NCBI GenBank assembly: GCA_019119815.1
Contig: DWWH01000022.1
Coordinates: 124,001-188,000 of the forward strand
DNA length: 64,000 nucleotides
Source of the DNA: Candidatus Eisenbergiella intestinipullorum
GTDB lineage: Bacteria > Bacillota > Clostridia > Lachnospirales > Lachnospiraceae
Direction of reading: 5' to 3'
Below the pieces are notes generated by a model. The model searched no databases. It had not been told where the DNA came from and was given only the letters and a program-made list of their open reading frames with translations. The translations under genes were made by a program, and so were the position numbers. Numbering within the stretch: the stretch's first letter is position 1; each line of letters opens with the position of its first letter. This document shows, one piece after another, positions 46,199 to 55,239 of the stretch.

Positions 46199-46878
46199 CG
46201 CGACGTCACCCCCAAATCCTTCAGCACGCCATCGGTCATACGGAACACGCGGTCTGCCGCTCCGGCGTGGTTCTGGTTGTGGGTGATCATCAAAATGGTC
46301 TGCTGATACCTGGCCGACATGGACTGCAGTAAAGCCAGAACTTCCCGGCTGTTTCTGCTGTCCAGATTTCCGGTCGGTTCATCCGCCATAATCAGGGCAG
46401 GGTGTGTGACCAGTGCCCGGCCGATCGCCACACGCTGCTGCTGGCCGCCGGAAAGCTGGCCGGGAAGGTGTTTCCGGCGTTCATCAAGCCCAAGCACCTG
46501 CAGCAATTCATCGACGAACTGCTGATCCGGCTTTTTATAGTCAAGCAGCAGCGGAAATGTGATATTCTGTTCCACATTCAGCTCCGGGATCAGATTGAAC
46601 GACTGGAAAATAAATCCGATGTGCTGCCGCCGGAACACGGTCAGTTTCTTCTCCGGCATGGAAAAAATATCCTGCCCGTCAATCCATACCCTGCCGGAAG
46701 TAGCGCCATCCAGAGCGCCGATCACATTTAACAGGGTGCTTTTGCCCGATCCGGACTCACCAATGATGGCGATAAACTCGCCCCTGCGGACAGAAAAAGA
46801 GACATGCTTTAAAGCGTGGACTTCTGTTTCGCCTGTGCCATAGGTTTTGCACAGATCCTGCACTTCAAGAATATTCAT
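46195..46878 (-). CDS. ABC transporter ATP-binding protein
   Basis: 227 residues. Walker [10 protein letters not shown], signature [14 protein letters not shown], Walker [13 protein letters not shown] and switch His MITHNQNH. This is the MacB/LolD/SalX-type ATPase ([20 protein letters not shown]). It powers the adjacent FtsX-type permease, with which it overlaps by four bases. Confidence 0.95.
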   Translation of the reverse strand: MNILEVQDLCKTYGTGETEVHALKHVSFSVRRGEFIAIIGESGSGKSTLLNVIGALDGATSGRVWIDGQDIFSMPEKKLTVFRRQHIGFIFQSFNLIPELNVEQNITFPLLLDYKKPDQQFVDELLQVLGLDERRKHLPGQLSGGQQQRVAIGRALVTHPALIMADEPTGNLDSRNSREVLALLQSMSARYQQTILMITHNQNHAGAADRVFRMTDGVLKDLGVTSR

Positions 46879-46940
46879 ATTCAGGACCTCCTTACAGATC
46901 CATCATATCCCGCGGGACTTACTTCCAGGTGACATCCGTC

Positions 46941-48176
46941 TTACTTCTCTGTAAGGTTGAAAAAGCTTAATGTAAACGTAGTTCCTTCACCCAAACTGCC
47001 GGTTACGGAAATGGCGCCGCCGTGGGCTTCTACAATCGATTTGGCCAGAGGCAGTCCCAGGCCGATACCCTGAACATCCGAAGAAAAGCGGCTGCGGTAA
47101 AACCGTTTGAAAATGTTGTACAGATCTTCCGGATGGATTCCTTTTCCGTCATCGGAAATTTCAATCTGTGTCAGGAAAGGGGACTGGCTCCACTTTATTT
47201 CAATGCGGCCGCCGTCCTCCGTATACTCCAGGGCATTTTTTACAATGTTGCCGACAGCTTCCGAGATCCACAGGGCGTCGCATGATAAAACAACATCTTC
47301 TTTACCGGAAAGCGTAATTGTTTTATGCTCCCGCTCTGCCCTCGTTTCAAAGCGTTCGGAAACATCCTGCATCAGAAGGAAAAGATTTTCCGGGGCCTTT
47401 TTCATCCGGATCATTCCTGCGTCCAGCCGCGCCAGCTTCAGCAGGGTGTAAATCACGTCCTCCATCCGCCTGATTTCTCTTTGGGATTTTTCGGTGAAGT
47501 TTTTTACGACAGCGGCATCATCCTTATGGCTTTCCATGGTCTCATGGTACATTTTCAGGGCGGACAGCGGCGTTTTCATCTGATGTGAGACATCCGAAAT
47601 GATGTCCTGCAGAAATTTTTTTGTCTGCCGCTGGTTTTCAGCATGAGCGGAGAGGATGGCGGCCATTTCATTGACGGCATGAAACAGGCTGTACCAGTCC
47701 CCATCCTGGGAACATTCAATGCGGGAGTCGGCATTGCCATCCAGAAACCGGCGGATGGCATGCTCGGCGCTGCGGAAAATCCCGTGCTGACGGCGAAGAT
47801 AGAGAGACAGCGATAAGAAGATGGCCCCGAACGGGAAAACCAGCAGCAGAAATACAGAAAGCATCGCCTGATTCCGGTATGCCCGGACGGCAGGCAGAAA
47901 GCGCATGGGAGCCGTTTCGTCATATCCGACAGAAGCCAGAGCCTCCCTGCCGCGCCTGATGTCATTTTCGTCCGGCTGCGCAGTGAAAGCGGAGATTGAC
48001 AGCCCGTTTTCCTGGTTCAGCAGATGGCCCGCGACACCATAATCATGGAGCAGCAGCTCCCGCTGAAAGCTTTTTGCCAGAAATGCGGCGATCCCGCCTG
48101 CCAGGAGAAAGGAGATGAGGCAGACAGCGGTAATGACGATGAACAGTGTCCTGGTTTCTTTCCCTGATTTTCCCAT
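46941..48176 (-). CDS. Sensor histidine kinase of the ABC operon
   Basis: 411 residues from ATG 48176. Two membrane helices (about 8-32 and 107-125) flank an outer sensor of about 75 residues. A HAMP-like linker follows, then the H-box SDVSHQMKTPLSALKMYHET near residue 200. The N-box is AVGNIVKNALEYT, and the G-boxes are DDGKGI and GLGLPLAKSIVEAHGG. The small outer domain suggests that the transporter itself may be the sensor, as in Bce-like modules (inference). A start at 48197 would overlap the regulator; 48176 has GAGGTTGG upstream. Confidence 0.92.
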   Translation of the reverse strand: MGKSGKETRTLFIVITAVCLISFLLAGGIAAFLAKSFQRELLLHDYGVAGHLLNQENGLSISAFTAQPDENDIRRGREALASVGYDETAPMRFLPAVRAYRNQAMLSVFLLLVFPFGAIFLSLSLYLRRQHGIFRSAEHAIRRFLDGNADSRIECSQDGDWYSLFHAVNEMAAILSAHAENQRQTKKFLQDIISDVSHQMKTPLSALKMYHETMESHKDDAAVVKNFTEKSQREIRRMEDVIYTLLKLARLDAGMIRMKKAPENLFLLMQDVSERFETRAEREHKTITLSGKEDVVLSCDALWISEAVGNIVKNALEYTEDGGRIEIKWSQSPFLTQIEISDDGKGIHPEDLYNIFKRFYRSRFSSDVQGIGLGLPLAKSIVEAHGGAISVTGSLGEGTTFTLSFFNLTEK

Positions 48177-48186
48177 GAATCCAACC

Positions 48187-48870
48187 TCACGCAACAACCC
48201 ACTTGTATCCGATTCCCCGTTCAGTCAGCAGATATCTGGGCGCATTTGGCGTATCTTCGATCTTGTTCCGCAGCCGTCTGATATAAACAGATAAGGTATT
48301 ATCATCCACAAAATTCCCGTTGCCATCCCACATCCGGTCTAAAATCAGTTCCCGGGACAGGAGATGATTGGGATTCTGCATGAACAGGCACAGAAGTCTG
48401 TATTCTGCCAGAGGCAGGTCAACCGGCCTGCCGTTTTTCCAGACGAGCCTTTCTGCGGTATCGATGCGAATGCCATTTGCCTCCAGGATCGTCTCCGCCC
48501 TGGAAAACTGCAGAGAACGCCGAAGAAGCGCCTTCATTCTGGAAAGCAGTTCATTGAGCCGGAAGGGCTTTGTGATGTAATCATCCCCGCCCATGTCAAG
48601 GCCCTTCACAATGCTGATCTCCTGATCGGACGCGGTTAAAAAGATGATCGGGACCGTGGAACTGCTTCGCACCTTTCTGCAGACATCAAATCCTGTGCCG
48701 TCCGGCAGAGTAACATCCAACAGCAGCAGATCGTAGCGGCCGTTTTGAAACAGGGCCAATGCCTCCCTGACGGTTCTCGCATTGTCTACGGCATATCCGC
48801 TGCTTTCCAGAGTATACTGCAGGCCGTCGATCAGGCCTGGATCATCCTCAACATAGAGTATTTTCTGCAT
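48187..48870 (-). CDS. OmpR-family response regulator of the ABC operon
   Basis: 227 residues. Acidic pocket VEDDPG, phospho-acceptor Asp52 (DLLLLDVTLPDGTG), Thr in FLTASDQ and Lys in ITKPF. The C-terminal winged helix ends with YLLTERGIGYKWVVA. ATG 48870 has GGAGG five bases upstream, provided by the leader repeat; the in-frame ATG at 48882 lies in the repeat. First gene of the operon regulator-kinase-ATPase-permease. Confidence 0.94.
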   Translation of the reverse strand: MQKILYVEDDPGLIDGLQYTLESSGYAVDNARTVREALALFQNGRYDLLLLDVTLPDGTGFDVCRKVRSSSTVPIIFLTASDQEISIVKGLDMGGDDYITKPFRLNELLSRMKALLRRSLQFSRAETILEANGIRIDTAERLVWKNGRPVDLPLAEYRLLCLFMQNPNHLLSRELILDRMWDGNGNFVDDNTLSVYIRRLRNKIEDTPNAPRYLLTERGIGYKWVVA

Positions 48871-48945
48871 TTTTACCTCCATACCTCAGCAACGCTTCGG
48901 CGCAAATCCTGATTGAAAAATAAGCCATCGGGCTTATTTTTCAAT
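48868..48945 (-). repeat. Dispersed leader repeat, copy 2
   Basis: On the minus strand a perfect hairpin TTGAAAAATAAGCC/GGCTTATTTTTCAA (complement of 48913-48926 and 48931-48944) is followed by TCAGGATTTGCGCCGAAGC, GTTGCTGAGGTATGGAGG and TAAAAATG, the start of the response-regulator gene. Confidence 0.8.
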
Positions 48946-49027
48946 CGGTGTTCCTTTCTCTGCCCGGTTCTGCCGTCTGACGGCTCCTGTTTCGCCCTTT
49001 TGGCATCAGCCGGACAGCTCTCAGGCT

Positions 49028-49056
49028 ATTATAATCCGTTCTCCCGAATCGTACAA
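49028..49056 (-). promoter_or_regulatory. Promoter of the two-component/ABC operon
   Basis: On the minus strand TTGTAC (49056-49051), a 17-base spacer and TATAAT (49033-49028). Confidence 0.65.
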
Positions 49057-49099
49057 GCGCGGGAGTTCCCCGGCGTATTTACCGGCGGATGGGAAAGCT

Positions 49100-49762
49100 G
49101 TGAGGAGGCGTTTTTTCAGAACCCATTGTGTGGATTATGAGGTTCATGCTTACCGGCACAGTGATAACCTGCAGTACGATTTACAGGATGGAATTTCCTG
49201 TGATCTGTTTCTGCTGGATATTGAAATGCCCGGGATGGACGGAATGGCTCTGGCAAAGGAAATTAACGCCGTTCTCCCAACGGCCGGAATTATCTTTATT
49301 ACTTCCCATCTGGAATATGCCGTCGCGGCTTATGAATATTCCGTGTTCCGTTATATCCCCAAAAACCGGATTGACGGGAAGCTGACTGCCGCGTTAAAGG
49401 ATTTTTACAGGCTTTATGAACTGGAACGTAACGACTGCTATCTGATAAACGTGAAAAATCATGTGGAGAAACTTCCCTATAAGGATATTTTCTATGTTTT
49501 GAAAGATGGAAAGTATGCGGTATTCCATCTGAGAAACGGACAGACTGCCTCCATACGCAGGACATTGTCGCAGGTTTATGCCCAGGTCAATCAGGAATAT
49601 TTCTGCTTTGCTGACCGGGGATGTATTATCAATCTCGCAAACGTGATGGGAATGAATGGGGAAAATATTATTATGCCGGACGGGCAGCATATCACGATAA
49701 GCAGATCAGGTGTAGCCGGGTTTAAGTCGGTATTGCTTCGTTTCTGGGAGAAACAGATATGA
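49100..49762 (+). pseudogene. LytTR-type response regulator lacking its N-terminal receiver part
   Basis: The protein starts where residue about 30 of the family would be (VDYEVHAYRHSDNLQYDLQD). The phospho-site LFLLDIEMPGMDG and the C-terminal LytTR DNA-binding domain (about 125-220, YFCFADRGCIINLANVMGMN) are present. The first beta strand with the two acidic metal-binding residues is missing. The in-frame sequence upstream has no ATG and no match to the family start; instead it contains the promoter of the minus-strand operon. The best start is a GTG at 49100. It is likely a remnant of an AgrA-like regulator cut by the upstream rearrangement. Confidence 0.7.
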
Positions 49763-50476
49763 CAACATTGGGAATTTGTTTTGAATGGCTTGTCGTATTC
49801 ATCGAGTTTACATTAGGCCATTATTTCATGAACATTTTCTTTGAAAAACAGTTTTCAGGAAAAAAGCAGCGGGTCGTCTTTTTTGTTATCATATCGGTTA
49901 CGACAACAGGAATTATTTTGCTGAATCTGATAGACATTTCGTTCAGCATTGTAACGGTGCTGTTTGCGGTTCTCTCAATCGCAATCGGAAGCTGTGTTTT
50001 GTATCAGGGAAGCTTTATTGATTTCTTGATCGTATCCCTCAGCTTCATAACGGGCATGAATCTTCTGGAATGGTTCTATCTGGATGCGATCGCGCTTATC
50101 TGGTCTCCCGCGGTGGTAAGGGCAATGGAATCCGGCTTCAGCATATTGAGGATTCTTGCGCTTGCGCTGATCAAGGGGATTGAAATCGTTCTCAGCCTGG
50201 TCATTGCAGGCCCGTTTCTGAAAAAACTGGTATTGCGGGTGGAGAAAACAAAAGCGGCATTGCTTGCCTCTGCCGCGGCATTTTTGTCATCGACCTGGTT
50301 CATCTGCAATCTGGGGACAGGGTTTAAATCAGAATTCAATCCCGTTCAGCTTGTTTTGATGATACTTATTATCTTTCTGCTTTGCTTTGGCTATTTATGC
50401 TATTGTCTGAACCGCATCCGAAACGAACAGAGATTTACCGCACGGCAGAATTATTTTTCCCTTGAAAAACAGAAAA
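49759..50476 (+). pseudogene. AgrC-like sensor kinase, membrane part only
   Basis: About 235 residues with six or seven membrane helices and a coiled start (RQNYFSLEKQKKEQ), where GHKL-type kinases normally continue into the His and ATPase domains. Instead the sequence changes directly into a lipoprotein signal sequence in another frame, so the kinase core is deleted. The open frame runs on to 50661, but the tail (GCHSSRTLRFSGRMRR) is just the lipoprotein gene read out of frame. It overlaps the truncated LytTR regulator by four bases, a normal pairing for the Agr-like class. Confidence 0.7.
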
Positions 50477-51622
50477 AGGAACAGGATATTCACGGCTGTC
50501 ACAGCAGCCGCACTTTGCGTTTCTCTGGCCGGATGCGGCGATGCTTCCAAAATGCCGCCGCAGACAGCAGCGTCAGGGCAGGCGGAAACCGGCGAAAGCG
50601 TTTCCGAAGAATCTGCCCCTTCCGGAATTACAATACCGGCCCCTTCCGGAACAGGGATTGAAATTCCGGAGCGTTATGAGAAAGAAGCGGGTCATGTTTT
50701 TTTTCAGACAGACATAAACGTTTCTGCAAATGTCCGGGAGAATGGCCTGCGGAAATTATCTGTGGCTGTACAAAAACCGGACCCGCAGAAAGTGTTTGAC
50801 TGCCTCATGAAGGATACGGAAATCAAAGCGAAAAATGAGGAAGATAACAATTACTGGTATGAGGGAACAAATCATGAAATCCTCACGGTCAATCATACCT
50901 CTATCGGTTTTTCCACGGATTTTTATGTCTATGTAAGCAACGCTTTCCGGCTGCAGCAGGAATATTCCGACTATAATGCGGATTAATACGAGCTGGATCA
51001 GGATCTGTGGTTTGCCTCCAGACAGGAGGCCTTTGAGCATATTCGGCAGGCGCTTCAAACAATGGGGATTGAGATGGAAGAAGAGTATCAGTGCTATGTG
51101 CTGGAACATTCCATGCTTCAAAGCGAGGAATATGTGATGGATATGAACGGAAACGTGGACAGGACAGGGTATAAGGATTCCTGGACACAGGACGATGATT
51201 CCTATTATTTTGTCATTAACCAGAAATACGATGATACGCCGGCTTATCATGTATTTTATGATAATTTCCCGCTGTCTGCGGACGAAAATGCCCCGATTCA
51301 GGTGTTATACAATAAAGATGGGATCCAGTTTCTGCAGCTTGAAAAGGTATTTTCCTTCACGGAGCAGGAAAGCAATTATGACTTAAAGCCATTTGAAGAA
51401 ATCGCAGAGGTGATTGAAGCGAAATATGGAATGCAGCCGGATGGCAGTACCTTTTGCGTAAATCAGGCGACGCTGTATTACATGGAAAATAAGGTGGGCG
51501 ATGGGCAGTATGAAGTGATTCCCGTCTGGATTTTTAACACAGCAGATAACGAAACCGGCAAAATTTTACAGGATGTTGTAAATGCGGAAACCGCTGAGGA
51601 GATGATCCTGGAAGAAACTTAA
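50462..51622 (+). pseudogene. Lipoprotein gene with internal stop codon
   Basis: The signal segment RIFTAVTAAALCVSLAGCG has a lipobox (LAGC). The frame is open to a TAA at 50984-50986 (after YSDYNAD) and then continues in the same frame (YELDQDLWFASRQEAFEHIR) to 51622 without any shift. A single base change therefore splits one roughly 386-residue protein. The start is a TTG at 50462 with no ribosome site, because upstream sequence was replaced by the truncated kinase. It resembles Lachnospiraceae lipoproteins of unknown function encoded near LytTR systems. Confidence 0.75.
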
Positions 51623-51626
51623 AGAA

Positions 51627-51784
51627 ATTCAGACATTACTACTCAGCCAGGTCTGCGCATTCACTGCGCAGACCGTATGAAAACAGACAGGCTGGAAGCA
51701 TCCGGCCTGGCGCGAAGCGCTTGGAATGGCCGGATGCCGTTACAGATAGCTCTGCCGAAGGCTGAGCGGTAACATTCAGACATT
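51627..51784 (+). repeat. MITE-like repeat, intact copy C with target duplication
   Basis: The element (about 51635-51773) begins ATTACTACTCAGCC and ends GGCTGAGCGGTAAC, i.e. inverted ends. It contains the stem GGTCTGCGCA/TGCGCAGACC. The direct repeat ATTCAGACATT flanks it (51627-51637 and 51774-51784), a clear insertion footprint of 8-11 bases. Confidence 0.85.
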
Positions 51785-51802
51785 TTGATGCGGCTTTCTG
51801 AC

Positions 51803-51831
51803 TTGATAACTGAAACGGCGGATGCTAAAAT
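51803..51831 (+). promoter_or_regulatory. Promoter of the dipeptidase gene
   Basis: TTGATA (51803-51808), a 17-base spacer and TAAAAT (51826-51831). Confidence 0.65.
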
Positions 51832-51863
51832 GAGTCATAAATAACGACAGAAGCGGAGGCAGG

Positions 51864-51934
51864 ATTGAAAAAAATAAGCCCGATGGCTCTTTCAATCAGG
51901 ATTTGCGGCGCTTCGGCATGGAGGAAAAAGGATG
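51864..51934 (+). repeat. Dispersed leader repeat, copy 3
   Basis: TTGAAAAAAATAAGCCCGAT and GGCTCTTTCAATCAGGATTT are followed by GCGGCGCTTCGGCATGGAGG and the start ATG at 51932. It is a shortened form of copies 1 and 2 (the loop between the stem arms is almost lost). Confidence 0.75.
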
Positions 51935-53356
51935 AATCAGGAACAGGCAGAAATCTGCATAAAGAAACTGGAAAGCTACATGGACAGCCATGAGGAGGAG
52001 ATGCTTCAGGACGCCATGGCGCTCATTTCCATCAACAGCGAAAAGATGGAAGCAAAGCCGGGAAAGCCCTTTGGAGAGGGAACCGCACGGGTATTTGAGG
52101 AAGCGCAGCGGATTCTTTCAGGACATGGCTTTCCGGTAAAAAATCATGAAAATTATGTGCTGGCCGCTGATCTGAACGATGGAGCCCGAAAGCTGGATAT
52201 TCTGGCCCATCTGGACGTGGTTCCGGCGGGAGAGGGATTCACGGTAACGGAGCCCTTCCGTCCGGTGGTAAAGGACGGGAAGCTTTACGGAAGAGGAAGC
52301 GCGGATGACAAGGGCCCGGCTGTGGCAGCTCTTTATGCCATGCGCGCCGTGAAGGAGCTGGGCTTTCCGGTCACGGGGAGCTGTCGTCTGATCCTCGGAG
52401 CGGACGAGGAATGCGGCAGCAGTGATATTCAGTACTATTTTGAACGGGAGCCGCATGCGCCCATGACCTTTTCCCCGGACGCGGACTTTCCGCTGATCAA
52501 TCTGGAAAAGGGCGGCCTGCATATCACCTTTGAGGCGCAGGTTCCGGAGCAGCCCGAAGGAATCCGCCTGGTCTCTGCTCAGGCGGGAACCAAGGTAAAT
52601 GTGGTTCCGGGGAAGGCGCGGGCGGTTCTTTCCGGGATCGGCATGGATGTGCTGGCGGAGCTTGCGGCTGGCGTGGAAAAGGAAACGGGAACGGTCTTTA
52701 CCATGGAACAGGAGGCGGACGGCATCCATCTGCTGGTGAAGGGGGAGGCTGCTCATGCGGCCAGCCCGCAGATGGGAAACAATGCGCTTACCGCGCTGCT
52801 TCTCCTGTTATCCCGGATCCCTTTTTCCTCGAAGGAGCTGAAAGAGCGCCTCGGCAGTCTGACGCGGCTGTTTCCCCATGGAGACTGGCGGGGAGCAGCG
52901 CTGGGTGTGGATCATGAGGACGCGCTTTCCGGCTGTCTGACCCTGAGCCTGGATCTGTTTTCCTTCTATGGAAACCGCCTTTCCGGTACCTTTGACTGCC
53001 GCGCCCCTCTCTGCGCAAACGAAGAGAATACCGGCGACGTGATCCGTGCCCGTCTCCGGAAAGCGGGCTTCCTTCCGGATGACGAGAGGATGTTCGAGGC
53101 GCATTATGTGCCGGAGGACAGTGAGCTGGTACAGGTCCTTCTGTCCTGCTATACCCGCGTCACCGGAAAGGAAGGAAAACCTGTCGCCATCGGCGGAGGC
53201 ACCTATGTGCATCATATCCCTAACGGCGTGGCCTTTGGCTGCGCGGATCCTGAAGTGGATAATCACATGCATGGGGCGGATGAATTTATGGTGGTGGAGC
53301 AGATGAAGAAGAGCGCGGTGATCTTTGCCCTGGCCATTCTGGAGTTGTGCCGGTAA
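51932..53356 (+). CDS. pepV: M20-family dipeptidase (PepV-like)
   Basis: 474 residues. A zinc peptidase of the Sapep/PepV type with metal motifs LAHLDVVPAGEG, YGRGSADDKGP, GADEECGSSD, FSPDADFPLINLEKGG and a C-terminal His loop AIGGGTYVHH. A lid domain lies between the two halves of the catalytic domain. It cleaves dipeptides with an unblocked N-terminus in the cytoplasm. Start ATG 51932 has GGAGG upstream, supplied by the leader repeat. A perfect hairpin follows the stop. Confidence 0.94.
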   Translation: MNQEQAEICIKKLESYMDSHEEEMLQDAMALISINSEKMEAKPGKPFGEGTARVFEEAQRILSGHGFPVKNHENYVLAADLNDGARKLDILAHLDVVPAGEGFTVTEPFRPVVKDGKLYGRGSADDKGPAVAALYAMRAVKELGFPVTGSCRLILGADEECGSSDIQYYFEREPHAPMTFSPDADFPLINLEKGGLHITFEAQVPEQPEGIRLVSAQAGTKVNVVPGKARAVLSGIGMDVLAELAAGVEKETGTVFTMEQEADGIHLLVKGEAAHAASPQMGNNALTALLLLLSRIPFSSKELKERLGSLTRLFPHGDWRGAALGVDHEDALSGCLTLSLDLFSFYGNRLSGTFDCRAPLCANEENTGDVIRARLRKAGFLPDDERMFEAHYVPEDSELVQVLLSCYTRVTGKEGKPVAIGGGTYVHHIPNGVAFGCADPEVDNHMHGADEFMVVEQMKKSAVIFALAILELCR

Positions 53357-53388
53357 GGCAGCAGAACTGGCCGGAGCAGAAAAACAGG

Positions 53389-53424
53389 ATGAGAGGCTGT
53401 CCCGCCGACGGGACAGCCTCTCAT
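53389..53424. terminator. Perfect hairpin between convergent genes
   Basis: ATGAGAGGCTGTCCCG (53389-53404) pairs with CGGGACAGCCTCTCAT (53409-53424), a 16-bp stem with a 4-base loop. No T-run follows, but it is placed as a bidirectional terminator. Confidence 0.6.
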
Positions 53425-53470
53425 GGGCTGGAGAAGTATCTGAGTATCCGGAGGAGAATTCCTCTGCGTA

Positions 53471-54001
53471 TTATACGTCGCGTTTAACAGCGGCCCAGTA
53501 ATTCTGAACGATTTTTTTCTTCCAGGCAAGAAAAAGACAGCAGGCAAAAAGCAGGATTGCACCCAAAAGAACGACCCATGGACTTAAGCCGGAGCTGTCG
53601 ATAAATTTTGCCGCGTCATCCGTCTGAGGCGCCTGACCCAGCAGATACAGAACCGGCACAATCACCCATGCGAGTATGGAGCCTGCCGGAATGAGAATAA
53701 AGAGGAAGGAAAAAATCCGGTAAAAGATACTTTTTATTCTGCTTCGGTAGGTCAGCGAGTAAAGGATGGATACAAGAACGGGCAGCAGCATTCACGAGAT
53801 ATGGAAAAGGGACAGCGTGAAGGAAGTGAATATGCCGCCTTCGTAGGCCATGTATGCGCCCAGAATGCGGAACTGTGTAATCCGTGCGCCGCACAGAACC
53901 GCCGTCAGAGCATGCCCGCTTTCGTGCAGGACGATGTACAGGGGGATGAGGATCAGAATACTGGCAAACAGGGACAGTATCTTTGTGGCTTTCAGATTCA
54001 T
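53471..54001 (-). pseudogene. M50-like membrane metalloprotease, split by a TGA
   Basis: The first part (69 residues, 53792-54001) has a membrane helix with the zinc motif LHESGHALTAVLCGARI and FRILGAYMAYEGGIF. It ends HIS-stop. The next codon is ATG in the same frame, and the following 106 residues (MLLPVLVSILYSLTYRSRIK, then membrane helices) continue the protein without a shift. One TGA at 53794-53792 (likely from GGA) therefore breaks it. The motif HESGH fits site-2-protease or M50 HExxH. It is probably non-functional unless readthrough occurs. Confidence 0.75.
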
Positions 54002-54071
54002 GGATTCACCTCAGAGTTTTTTCTTATGATATAACAGATGTGCACCTGTTTCAAGGAAGAAAGGGAAATGG

Positions 54072-54764
54072 ATGAGAAAAGGAAGGTGCCTCCTGCCGGT
54101 TCTGGCGGCGGTGACAGTTCTGGCCTCCTGCGGCCGGACAGCAGAGACTCCCGGCGAAGCTGTTCTTTCATCAGAATCCGCAGATGAGGCTGGCAGTCTG
54201 CCAGCCACTGAAATGGACGAAAGCCGCGGACTTCTGGAAGAGAGCAGGCAGGCTTTTGGAAAGGCATTATGGGATGTGTATCTTCGGGGGATTCTGCCGG
54301 ATGGAGAAAAACTGGAGTATGTGGATAGGGAAGTGGCTGAAGGAAACAGCTTTTACGAAAATGGGATGGTGGAAATCGGATGGTCCCATAATCAGGGACT
54401 TTCGAGCTCTTTTTGGCCCTATTTCGTTTACGCCTATGATGCCGGAAGCGATACCTGGCGGTCTGTTGGAGGAGCAGATGCCTGGGAAAAGAGCGTATGG
54501 GAAGAGGACTACAGTGGGAACCCTTTTCCGGAAGAGACAGATACCGACGGAGACGGTATGGTTTACTTTATTCTTCCGGCTGACTGGGACGGGCGATATG
54601 AAGGGATTCGGCCGGTAGACGGGGAGGAATATGAGGAATGGAGAAATTCCTGGCTGGATGGGGCGGCAAAAATGGACAGTTCCTTTCAGAAGCTGACGGA
54701 AGAAAATATTGCGGCGCTGGGGTATCCGAAGCCGGACTATCCTGACCTGCAGCCGCTGGGATGA
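54072..54764 (+). CDS. Lipoprotein of unknown function
   Basis: 230 residues. The signal MRKGRCLLPVLAAVTVLASC has a lipobox LASC. The mature part is acidic, with regions SFWPYFVYAYDAGSDTWRSV and TDTDGDGMVYFILPADWDGR. No family was recognised. The start is ATG 54072 (ATG 54068 lies out of frame). It is divergent from the broken protease gene. Confidence 0.65.
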   Translation: MRKGRCLLPVLAAVTVLASCGRTAETPGEAVLSSESADEAGSLPATEMDESRGLLEESRQAFGKALWDVYLRGILPDGEKLEYVDREVAEGNSFYENGMVEIGWSHNQGLSSSFWPYFVYAYDAGSDTWRSVGGADAWEKSVWEEDYSGNPFPEETDTDGDGMVYFILPADWDGRYEGIRPVDGEEYEEWRNSWLDGAAKMDSSFQKLTEENIAALGYPKPDYPDLQPLG

Positions 54765-54803
54765 GGAACAGGAGAAAATACGTCTCCCTTTTTCATCAGA
54801 CGA

Positions 54804-54817
54804 TGCGCAGACCTGGC
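54804..54817. repeat. Possible MITE remnant
   Basis: TGCGCAGACCTGGC equals part of the core hairpin arm of the MITE-like repeat. It is too short to be sure. Confidence 0.25.
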
Positions 54818-54880
54818 AATGGAAGAGGGGGAATCCTGTGGGGCTGTTTATGGTGGCTGTGTATGCAATGCGGTGCAGGA

Positions 54881-54960
54881 GGTGCAGCGCTATCTCGGGA
54901 GATGCAGCGCTATCTCGGGAGATGCAGCGCTATCTCAGGAGATGCAGCGCTATCTCCCGC
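54881..54960. repeat. Four 20-bp tandem repeats
   Basis: The unit GATGCAGCGCTATCTCGGGA is present four times with few changes (first unit GGTGCAG, third CAGGA, fourth CCCGC). The last unit overlaps the 3' end of the minus-strand gene (stop at 54950) and forms GCAGCGC/GCGCTGC, a possible terminator stem. Confidence 0.85.
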
Positions 54961-55237
54961 GCTGCATCAGCCTCATGATCTGATTCATTTTTAAAAGCTC
55001 TTCCGGCGTGCTGTATTTTTTAATCGCCTCAATGATGGTGTTCATCTCTTCCGTGGAGAAGGTGATATTCGAGGACCTGCTCCGCTGGGCGAGCGCCATC
55101 AGGAAGGGCAGCAGCTCCTTCTGGGAGAGCTCTCTGCTTTCAAATACCATTTTCTGCAGAAAGTCCAGCTTTTCCTGCGGGATGTCCTGAAGCGAAGGCT
55201 CCGTCATCCAGCGGGGCTTTTCCGCGTATTCTGCCAT
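54950..55237 (-). CDS. Small conserved-looking protein of unknown function
   Basis: 95 residues, mostly helical and charged (MAEYAEKPRWMTEPSLQDIP, then EKLDFLQKMVFESRELSQKE). The second half (STEEMNTIIEAIKKYSTPEE) reads as a Leu/Ile-rich helix pair. There is no signal and no known motif. It lies two bases after the larger partner gene, so they form a pair. Its C-terminal end is embedded in the 20-bp tandem repeat. Confidence 0.6.
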   Translation of the reverse strand: MAEYAEKPRWMTEPSLQDIPQEKLDFLQKMVFESRELSQKELLPFLMALAQRSRSSNITFSTEEMNTIIEAIKKYSTPEELLKMNQIMRLMQRGR

Positions 55238-55239
55238 AT

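Noticed and set aside
50477-50661. Extended tail of the AgrC-like ORF
   Set aside because: It is the lipoprotein gene read in another frame (Arg-rich, no kinase motif).
53792-53794. TGA in the M50-like gene as a selenocysteine codon
   Set aside because: It is not at a redox or catalytic position, and no stem-loop of the SECIS type was seen directly after it. A nonsense change is simpler.
54881-54960. Possible CRISPR repeats
   Set aside because: Units are directly adjacent, with no spacers between them.
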